This document shows, one piece after another, positions 1-7,358 of a stretch of DNA of 64,000 nucleotides. Source of the stretch: Myxococcales bacterium (lineage in GTDB: Bacteria > Myxococcota > Polyangia > Polyangiales > Polyangiaceae); assembly GCA_003151595.1 (NCBI GenBank), contig PLXW01000052.1:83359-147358 (forward strand). Reading direction: 5' to 3'. The position numbers were made by a program, and so were the translations under genes. The notes under the pieces were generated by a model. That model was not told the origin of the DNA. It saw only the letters and a program-made list of their open reading frames with translations, and ran no database searches. Position 1 is the stretch's first letter. Each line of letters opens with the position of its first letter.

Positions 1-126
<126 letters not shown>

Positions 127-144
127 CGGCGACCGGAGCGTGAT

Positions 145-165
145 GAAGGTCATGAAGTGACCTTC
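145..165. terminator. Bidirectional hairpin between convergent genes
   Basis: There is a perfect 8-bp inverted repeat, GAAGGTCA and TGACCTTC, around a 5-base loop. It sits between the stop of the peptidase gene and the stop of the convergent propeller gene. It has no long T-run on either side, so termination is inferred from position and symmetry. Confidence 0.5.
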
Positions 166-169
166 GGCT

Positions 170-3100
170 TCACTCGCGATCCCGCTCCGTTCGTGCCCGG
201 CTCGCCGCCGCGCGCTCCGCGTCGTCGCAGCGGTTCCCGTGCGACGCGAGACACTCCAGCGCCGCGCTCGACGCCTCGCCGCGAACCGGCTCCTCGTCTT
301 TCTCTGCGACCGCGTTCGTAGGCACCGGCGCGAAGCCGCGCTGCTCGAGCTCGGCCTGCAGCGGCTTCAAGTCGCGCGCGACGATCGTGTCGAACTCCTT
401 CGCGACGTCCGCGAGCTCGTGCGAGAGCGCGCCGAGGCGATCGATCTGATACGCGGCCGGCCGCCCTTCCCACTGCGTGAGCGCCCCGTAAAGCTCGTCG
501 AGGTGCTCGCGAATGCGCTGCTCGCCCGTGATCGCGCCCCCTTCCTTGGTCGCGACGATCTTCTTCCGCGCCTCGTCGAGCTCCTTGGTCACGCCCTTCA
601 GCTTCACCGAGAGCGGGTCCTTGTCGACGAGCGTCTTCGCGCGATCCTCGATCCCGCCCTTCGCGCCGTCGATGTGGTCGATGAGCGCGCTCATCTCGCC
701 GAACACGGCGCTCGTGCGGACGGCCGCGTCGAACTGCGCCTTGCGCTCCGCGACTCCGAACGGTGCGCGTCGATCGAGGCCAATCTCCAGCTTCGACTCG
801 TACGACTTGCCCCCCTTGGTCAGCCGGACGGTGTACGTCCCCGGCAAGACGCGCGGCCCTTGCGTCCCGTGGAACGCGAGCTGGACGGCGCGAGGCACGC
901 GCGGCGCCGGCAACTGCATCGTCCACGTGACGCGATTGATCCCGCGGCGCTTCGTCGCCGTGAGCGTGTCGATCACCTTCCCCGAGGCGTCGAGGACCTC
1001 CAGCGAGATCGGCCCGAACAGGTGTCGCGTCGACTGGTAGTACGAAATCACCGCGCCTCCGGACGCGTCTTGTCCGACGTACACCGCGTCGCCGCCGGAC
1101 GCTCCGCTGTGCGCGGGGAGTCGCTGCTGCGTCGGTCGCTCAGGGAGGAACATCGCCGGTTGCGCGAGCACGTCGGGGGTCATCGCCCGGAGCGGCGTGA
1201 GGTCGTCGATGATCCAGATGCCGCGCCCATGCGTCGCGATCACCAGATCGCGGTCGCGCTCCTGCACCTGCAAGTCGCGCACGGCGACGCTCGGGAAATC
1301 GTTCCCTTTGAACTCGGCCCAGTGCGTGCCGGCGTCGACCGAGATCCACAGACCGAACTCGGTGCCGAGAAAGAGCAGCGACGGCTTCACCGGGTCTTCC
1401 TTGATGACGTGCGCGTAGCCGCGCACTCCGTGCCAAGGCCCGACGATTCGCGTCCACGTCTTGCCGTAGTCGGTCGTCTTGTAGACCCACGGCTCCATGT
1501 CTCCGAACGTGTGGCGATCGAACGCCGCATACGCGGTGCCGGCGTCGAAGCGGCTGGCCTCGACCCAGCTCACCCACGACGACTTCGGCAACCACTTCAC
1601 GTTGCCGACTACGTTCGTCCACGTCTTCCCGGCGTCGCGCGTGAGCTGCAGGTTGCCGTCGTCGGTGCCCGCCCACACGACGTTCGCGTCTCTGGGCGAC
1701 TCGCTGATCGAATAGATCGTCGTGTGCATCTCGGCCGACGAGTTGTCGACCGTGACGCCGCCCGACTCTTCCTGCTTCTGCTTCTGCTTGTCGTTCGTCG
1801 TCAGGTCCGGCGAGATGCGCTCCCACGTGTCGCCGCGATCGCGCGAGCGGAACAGGAACTGCGCGCCGATGTAGATCGTGCCGTCGCGCGTCGGGCTGGC
1901 GTGGATCGGCGTGTTCCAGTTGAACCGAAGCTTCTCCTGGTAGTTCGCCTTCGGTTGGATGTCGCGCACCGCGCGCGTCTTCCGGTTCACGCGACCGATG
2001 AAGCCCCCCTGATACTCGGCGTAGACGGCGTCGGGGTCGGTCGGGTCGACCATCGTCCAGAAGCCGTCACCAAAGTCGACGTCCTCCCACGTCCGATTCG
2101 TGACGCCCCCGGGATACGACGATGGCGCGACCCACGAGCCGTTGTCCTGAAGCCCGCCGTACACCTGGTACGGGTCCTTGTCGTCGAGGCTCACGTGATA
2201 AAATTGGGAGATCGGGAGGTTGTTGAACTTCCACCACCGAGTGCCGCCGTCGAACGACGTCCACAGACCCCCGTCGTCGCCGCCGATGACGTGCTTCGGG
2301 CTCGAGGGATCGATCCAGAGGTCGTGCCAGTCGCCGTGCGCGCCGCCGCCGGTGCCCGAGAAGCTGCGCCCGCCGTCCTCGGAGACGATGAGGCCCAGGT
2401 TCGGCTTGAAGAGGCGATCGGGGTTCGTGGGGTCGATGACGAGGCGCGCGAAATAGAACGGGCGCCAGACGACGCTTTGACTGTTGTCACGCCGCTCCCA
2501 CGTCACGCCGCCGTCGGCCGAGCGATAGAGCGCCGAGTCCTTCGACTCGATGAAGGCGTACACGACCTTCGGATCGCTCGGCGCGATCTCCACTTCGACG
2601 CGCCCCCACGGCGCTTCGGGGATTCCCTTGTTCGCCTTCGCGCTGATCGGCGTCCACGTCTTGCCGCCGTCGGCGGTTCGGAGGAAGGCGCTGGCGCTGT
2701 GCGCCTCGGGGCCGTCGCCGCCGGAGCGGAACGTCCACCCCTTGCGACGGAAGTCCCACATGCCCGCGAAGAGCGCGTCGGGGTTCTTCGGATCCATCGC
2801 CAGCCCCGAGCAGCCGGTGGACAGGTTCGACCCCTTGAGGACGAGAGACCAGTGCTTGCCGCCGTCGGTCGTCTTGTAGACGCCGCGATCCGCGCTGTCG
2901 CTCCACAGCTTTCCGGGTACGCAGGCGTAGACGACGTCGCCGTTCGTCGGGCTGACGAGGATGCGCGCGACGCGCTCCGACTCGGGGAGGCCCATGTTCG
3001 TCCACGTCGCGCCGGCGTCGGTCGACTTGTAGATGCCGTTGCCGATCGACACCGAGTTGCGGGTCCACGCTTCGCCCGAGCCGACCCACACGGTCTTCGT

Positions 3101-4168
3101 GTGCGTTGGATCGACCGCGACCGCGCCGATCGATTGCGCCGCCTCCTTGTCGAAGACGGGCTTCCAGCTCGTGCCGCCGTCGGTCGACTTCCAGACGCCG
3201 CCCGACGCCGCGCCGACGTAGATCGTCGTCTTGCCGTCTTCGTTGAACGCGGCCAGAGCGGCGACGCGCCCGCTCATGACGGCCGATCCGATGTTGCGCG
3301 CGCCGAGCCCGGAGATCACGCCGGCATCGACGACCGTATGCGGGGCAGGAAGAGCGAGCGGGGTGGTCGCGACCGCATCGGCGGCGGGCGCCGTCGCGCT
3401 CACGGTGATCACGCGCCCGACCTTCGCGCCCGCGGCCGGGAACGCGAAGAGCGAGTCGGGCGCGTCGACGTTGACCTCGATGCGCTCGATGACGAAGCGG
3501 GAGTCGCGCGGCTCGCCCTTGCTCCCCGACTCGCTCTCGAACGGCATCCACACGCCGGCGACCTGCTGGTACGAACCCACGTCGGTCTCGTTCACGCGCT
3601 CCGCGCCGCGCACGCGGCTCTCCTTCACGACGCGGATCTGCAGGAACGTGTCGGGATCGAGGTAGTCGTACTCGGTGTTCCCGTCCTTCAGATCGATCCG
3701 CACCTTGTGTGCGCGCGTGCCGTCGATGTCCTCGGTCCCGAGGTACTCGACCTTGTGCCCCTTCGCGCGCCAGTCGACGAGCGGGCCGTCGAGGTCGGAG
3801 TCCTCGCCCATCCACTTCGACTCGTCCTTCGACGCACGAAACGGCTCGCGCCGCCCTTCCCAGGGAGTGGTGCTCCATCCGTCGGCGCCGTCGTACGCGT
3901 CGACGCCGGTGAGCCCCTGGATGGTCACCTCGTTCCTGAGCTTCCCGGGGCGCGTGACGACCTGCGCGAACGACGCTTCGAGCGAGAAGTCGCCCGAACC
4001 GAACTTCGCCTTGGTCGTCATGCGCACCGATCGGATCGCGCGCAGCCTGGCGAGCCCTCCGCGCGCCTCGATGTTGTGCGCGACGATCTCGTCGACCGTC
4101 ATCGCGTACGAAGGGGTGGCCGCGAGGCAGAGAGCGATCGCCAGGACGATCGCAGCGAGCTTGGGCAT
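170..4168 (-). CDS. Secreted sortilin-type BNR/Asp-box beta-propeller protein with N-terminal LolA-like domain
   Basis: I place the start at the ATG at 4168, giving 1332 residues. It begins with a clear signal peptide (MPKLAAIVLAIALCLAATPS) and has GGAG six bases upstream. A longer open frame exists upstream but looks like GC-rich read-through. Residues about 25-250 resemble an outer-membrane lipoprotein-sorting (LolA/LolB-like) fold. After a linker come at least eleven Asp-box motifs of the S-x-D-x-G-x-T-W type (STDGGTSW, TTDGGKHW, SFDGGTRW, TTDYGKTW and others), the signature of Vps10/sortilin-like and photosystem-stability-type ten-bladed propellers. A C-terminal helical part follows. Such proteins are extracellular or periplasmic and usually annotated as glycosyl hydrolase without shown activity. 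The gene converges on the peptidase gene. Confidence 0.85.
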   Translation of the reverse strand: MPKLAAIVLAIALCLAATPSYAMTVDEIVAHNIEARGGLARLRAIRSVRMTTKAKFGSGDFSLEASFAQVVTRPGKLRNEVTIQGLTGVDAYDGADGWSTTPWEGRREPFRASKDESKWMGEDSDLDGPLVDWRAKGHKVEYLGTEDIDGTRAHKVRIDLKDGNTEYDYLDPDTFLQIRVVKESRVRGAERVNETDVGSYQQVAGVWMPFESESGSKGEPRDSRFVIERIEVNVDAPDSLFAFPAAGAKVGRVITVSATAPAADAVATTPLALPAPHTVVDAGVISGLGARNIGSAVMSGRVAALAAFNEDGKTTIYVGAASGGVWKSTDGGTSWKPVFDKEAAQSIGAVAVDPTHTKTVWVGSGEAWTRNSVSIGNGIYKSTDAGATWTNMGLPESERVARILVSPTNGDVVYACVPGKLWSDSADRGVYKTTDGGKHWSLVLKGSNLSTGCSGLAMDPKNPDALFAGMWDFRRKGWTFRSGGDGPEAHSASAFLRTADGGKTWTPISAKANKGIPEAPWGRVEVEIAPSDPKVVYAFIESKDSALYRSADGGVTWERRDNSQSVVWRPFYFARLVIDPTNPDRLFKPNLGLIVSEDGGRSFSGTGGGAHGDWHDLWIDPSSPKHVIGGDDGGLWTSFDGGTRWWKFNNLPISQFYHVSLDDKDPYQVYGGLQDNGSWVAPSSYPGGVTNRTWEDVDFGDGFWTMVDPTDPDAVYAEYQGGFIGRVNRKTRAVRDIQPKANYQEKLRFNWNTPIHASPTRDGTIYIGAQFLFRSRDRGDTWERISPDLTTNDKQKQKQEESGGVTVDNSSAEMHTTIYSISESPRDANVVWAGTDDGNLQLTRDAGKTWTNVVGNVKWLPKSSWVSWVEASRFDAGTAYAAFDRHTFGDMEPWVYKTTDYGKTWTRIVGPWHGVRGYAHVIKEDPVKPSLLFLGTEFGLWISVDAGTHWAEFKGNDFPSVAVRDLQVQERDRDLVIATHGRGIWIIDDLTPLRAMTPDVLAQPAMFLPERPTQQRLPAHSGASGGDAVYVGQDASGGAVISYYQSTRHLFGPISLEVLDASGKVIDTLTATKRRGINRVTWTMQLPAPRVPRAVQLAFHGTQGPRVLPGTYTVRLTKGGKSYESKLEIGLDRRAPFGVAERKAQFDAAVRTSAVFGEMSALIDHIDGAKGGIEDRAKTLVDKDPLSVKLKGVTKELDEARKKIVATKEGGAITGEQRIREHLDELYGALTQWEGRPAAYQIDRLGALSHELADVAKEFDTIVARDLKPLQAELEQRGFAPVPTNAVAEKDEEPVRGEASSAALECLASHGNRCDDAERAAASRARTERDRE

Positions 4169-4170
4169 GG

Positions 4171-4205
4171 GTGACTCCGCGGAGCCGAAGGTGACTCCGC
4201 GGAGC
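4171..4205 (-). promoter_or_regulatory. Tandem 15-bp palindromic repeat holding the ribosome-binding site
   Basis: The 15-mer GTGACTCCGCGGAGC (plus strand) occurs twice, 20 bp apart, ending two bases before the start codon of the propeller gene. Each copy contains the 10-bp palindrome CTCCGCGGAG. On the mRNA strand the proximal copy supplies the GGAG Shine-Dalgarno six bases before the ATG, so the site can be buried in a hairpin. Regulation is inference. Confidence 0.45.
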
Positions 4206-4437
4206 GAGGTTAGACGGCGATGACCGCGCGAAGCCAGGGCAGCGTGAGTGTGGGCGACGAGCGAGAGATCGAATTGATCGGCGAGATCGCTGACGGGTGA
4301 TCCTGCGGATCCCGCGCCGTGGGCATTTGTTGCGTCGAGTCGGAAACGGACACTCACTCTGTACCTACGGACACGAAAGCTCGCTATGTGAGCGAACTCG
4401 CGAGACGGCACGTGGCCTGCACGCACGACGCCATCTC

Positions 4438-5859
4438 ATGACCTCTCCCATCACGCAGGCTCGGGGCGTCGGCCCAGCGCTCTCCGTTCTCTGTGCGCTC
4501 GCCGTCGGCGTCGCGTGCGGCAGTTCAAGCTCGTCGAGCGCCGATGGCGGGGCGGCGCCCGGTGACGGTGCAGGATCGGAGTCGGGCGCGGGCTCGGGCT
4601 CGGGCTCCGGTGGAAGCTCGGGCACGAGCTCGAGCGACGCCGGTACCGACGCGGGCGACGGTGCCAACTCAGGTGACGGCGCCGGCGACGGCGTGGACTC
4701 CAGCGTCGGCGCGGCGACCGTGACCGTCGGACAGAGCGCGGGAAAGGCCAGCGCCACCTATTTCTACTACGACCCGAGCGGAGTGAACGCGCACGCGATC
4801 ATCAACGAGGCCATCGCCGCGGCGGCGAAGCACGCGAGCGCGAGCAGTCCGGCCGAAGTGCTCATCGAAGCGGCGGCCCGTCCCTACGTCCTGAACGGGC
4901 ATGTCATCAGCCAGTCGAACGTCAACATTGCCGGGGCGAGCCGGGACAGCGTGACGCTGAAGATCGCCGGCGGGATAACCCCCGTGCCGTACGACCCAAT
5001 CTCTGCACCAGACGGATGGGGAGGTGTGGATACTCCGAAGTCGGAGGGGGCGATCATCAACGTGTGGTCGGGGATCTCCAACGTGCGGATCTCGAACCTC
5101 ACTTTCGACGGGAGCTGGGACGACCTCTATTCCAGCCGGGCGCGGGGCGCCGCGGAGTTCGTACTGATCAACATCTACGGGGCCTCGCACGTCCTCGTGG
5201 ATCACTGCAAGTTCATCCACGGCGCGGACGACGGGATCCTGTGCACCAACAACTCGTCCCTGATCGAAGTGTCCCACAACGACTTCGACATGGTGGGCCA
5301 CGACTGCTTTCAGGTGTGGAGCTCGTCCAGCGTGAAGTACCACCACAACGTCTGCGCGATGCGCACGAACTCGGGGGTCAGGTTCGCGGGTTCCAGCGAC
5401 GGCTGCGAAGCATACGCCAACGAGTTCTATACGGGTTCCGGCGGAGCCGCCGGCGTCGAGCTGGAGACCGGCGCGTCGAACGTCAAGATCTACAACAACT
5501 ACTTCCATGACATCTCGGGCGCAGGCTCGGCCTACGGGGCCATCGGCTACGGCCCAGGGCTGCCGGCCGGGGATGCCCCGACGGGAGGAGGGCATCAGTA
5601 CTACGACAATCTGATTGTGAATTGCGCATATGGCGTGTCGAACGTCCCCTCGACGGCCATTGCCAAGGACAACGTCGTCTTGAGCTGTCCGAAGACCATC
5701 GTCGGCGGAACGTCATCCGACAACATCACGGCGGACTCGGGCTATGCGTTCAGCAAGTTCGGAAGCAACGCGAACGACGATACCTACTGGGTGGTGACGA
5801 GTGGGCCGCTTGCCACGGCATTTTCCGGAATCAAGGTGGGCATCGATCCCAAGCTATGA
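4438..5859 (+). CDS. Secreted right-handed parallel beta-helix lipoprotein
   Basis: This 473-residue protein starts at the ATG at 4438. The N-terminus is a lipoprotein signal with lipobox LAVGVAC, then a Ser-run and a Gly/Ser/Asp-rich linker to about residue 95. The rest shows coil-by-coil repeats of a right-handed parallel beta-helix (NVRISNLTFDGSW, VLVDHCKFIHG, IEVSHNDFDMVGHDCF, VKIYNNYF), as in pectate-lyase-like and NosD/CASH proteins. Its place is probably the outer surface; the substrate is likely a polysaccharide but no catalytic residues can be assigned. A similar gene follows 98 bases downstream on the same strand. It is divergent from the propeller gene. Confidence 0.8.
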   Translation: MTSPITQARGVGPALSVLCALAVGVACGSSSSSSADGGAAPGDGAGSESGAGSGSGSGGSSGTSSSDAGTDAGDGANSGDGAGDGVDSSVGAATVTVGQSAGKASATYFYYDPSGVNAHAIINEAIAAAAKHASASSPAEVLIEAAARPYVLNGHVISQSNVNIAGASRDSVTLKIAGGITPVPYDPISAPDGWGGVDTPKSEGAIINVWSGISNVRISNLTFDGSWDDLYSSRARGAAEFVLINIYGASHVLVDHCKFIHGADDGILCTNNSSLIEVSHNDFDMVGHDCFQVWSSSSVKYHHNVCAMRTNSGVRFAGSSDGCEAYANEFYTGSGGAAGVELETGASNVKIYNNYFHDISGAGSAYGAIGYGPGLPAGDAPTGGGHQYYDNLIVNCAYGVSNVPSTAIAKDNVVLSCPKTIVGGTSSDNITADSGYAFSKFGSNANDDTYWVVTSGPLATAFSGIKVGIDPKL

Positions 5860-5957
5860 GCCAGCGGGTCCGGGGGCGTTCCGCGCACGATCGGGCGCGC
5901 GCCGATGGGTCCAAGGTACGCGGCACGCAAGCGTCCACACCGACACGGAGGCTTCCC

Positions 5958-7310
5958 ATGCGACTCCCTCAGCTCTCTCTCTTCTTGGTGCTCGGCGTTC
6001 TTCCCATCGGATGGCTGCAAGGATGCGGCTCGAGCACGCCCATCGACACGACTTCGGGCGGGGCGGCGGGTGCGGGGTCCGACGGCGGCGGCTCGTCGTC
6101 GAGCTCCGGCGGCGGCGCCGCGTCAACGGCGGGCAGCGACGACGGCGGCGGTTCGTCGTCGAGCTCCGGGGGCGGATCGTCCTCTTCGAGCGGCGACGGC
6201 GGCTCGTCGTCGACCGATGGCGAGGGGGGCTCGACGTCCTCCGGCGACGCCGGAGGCGCGCCGCCCGGCTCGGGGACCGGCACCCATTACTACGTGTCCG
6301 CCTCCGGCAGCGACGGCAACTCGGGGACGTCGCCCGGCAGCCCCTGGGCGACGATTGGAAAGATCAACGGCATGGCGCTAAAGAACGGCGACACCGTTCA
6401 CTTGAGCGGAAAGCTCACCGACCACACCATCACGGACCAGAACGGAAGCGCGAACGCCTACGTCACGTTCCAGGGGGACGGGACCGCCGTGATCAAGGGC
6501 ATCGAGCTTCAGAAGTCCGAGTACGTGTGGTTCTCCAGGCTGGAAGCTTCGGGCTCCACGGGGGTGCAGTGCGGCGCGCTCGTCACGATCGACGGGAGTG
6601 GCCCGGTCCAGCACGTGCAGTTCTCGGAGCTCGATCTACACGATTCCGATCGTGGGATCGGAATCGGCAATCACACGTCGGGAACGGTCGGCAACGATCT
6701 GCTCTTCGCCGACACGACCATCACCAACATGCAATGCGAAGGGGTCGTGTTCGACGACTACGCAGGCGACCGCATCACGTTCGAAGGCGGCACGATCTCG
6801 AAGACCGGGACGCACTGCCCGTGGCACGCCGACGGTAGCGGGTGCCACGGGATCTATGCCTCTGGCGGGCACGGGCACGTCATCGACCACATGACGTTCG
6901 CGGATCCCAACCTCAGCTGGGACGTCAGCATGCGCCGGGCGAACACCACCGTCAGCAACTCCACGTTCAGCGGCAACCTGATGATCGAGAACTGCAACGA
7001 GGACGAGACGGAGTTTCACGGCTTCTACTACATATTCAACAATACCTTCCTCGGGCAGGGAACCGCCCTCTATCAAGGGGGCGACAACGACAAAGGCATC
7101 CCGGACCCGAAGAATACGTGGTCCATCTACGGCAACACCTTCGACAAAGGCGAGGTGCTCAATTTCGCCGACGACGGCAGTGGCTACTACGCGTACGACT
7201 ACGATGTGTACATGTGCAAGAACACGCTCAATGGAGCGAGCGTGAAGATGGGGACCACTGCGAGCGGCGTCACCCACGACCCGAATGCCAGTACCTGTCC
7301 GGCTCCGTGA
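5958..7310 (+). CDS. Secreted parallel beta-helix lipoprotein (DUF1565-like start)
   Basis: This 450-residue protein is chosen from the ATG at 5958, which opens a lipoprotein signal with lipobox WLQGC. A long Gly/Ser/Asp linker (residues about 25-110) leads to HYYVSASGSDGNSGTSPGSP, the typical opening of right-handed beta-helix surface proteins. Later coils include RITFEGGTISKTG, HVIDHMTFADPN, TTVSNSTFSGNL and WSIYGNTFDKGE. Several Cys-rich and Asp/His stretches could bind metal, but no active site is certain. It lies directly behind another beta-helix lipoprotein and the two probably arose by old duplication. It may be co-transcribed with it; the 98-base gap has no evident terminator. It converges on the kinase gene with 48 bases between stops. 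Confidence 0.8.
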   Translation: MRLPQLSLFLVLGVLPIGWLQGCGSSTPIDTTSGGAAGAGSDGGGSSSSSGGGAASTAGSDDGGGSSSSSGGGSSSSSGDGGSSSTDGEGGSTSSGDAGGAPPGSGTGTHYYVSASGSDGNSGTSPGSPWATIGKINGMALKNGDTVHLSGKLTDHTITDQNGSANAYVTFQGDGTAVIKGIELQKSEYVWFSRLEASGSTGVQCGALVTIDGSGPVQHVQFSELDLHDSDRGIGIGNHTSGTVGNDLLFADTTITNMQCEGVVFDDYAGDRITFEGGTISKTGTHCPWHADGSGCHGIYASGGHGHVIDHMTFADPNLSWDVSMRRANTTVSNSTFSGNLMIENCNEDETEFHGFYYIFNNTFLGQGTALYQGGDNDKGIPDPKNTWSIYGNTFDKGEVLNFADDGSGYYAYDYDVYMCKNTLNGASVKMGTTASGVTHDPNASTCPAP

Positions 7311-7358
7311 CGCGCCGACACGCCGAGCGACGGGCCGCGCACTACGACCGATGTACGA

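Noticed and set aside
239..4174. 1311-codon open frame on the plus strand
   Set aside because: It is antisense to the sortilin-like gene, is extremely rich in Arg, Ala and Leu and has no domain pattern; it results from the high GC content of the third codon position.
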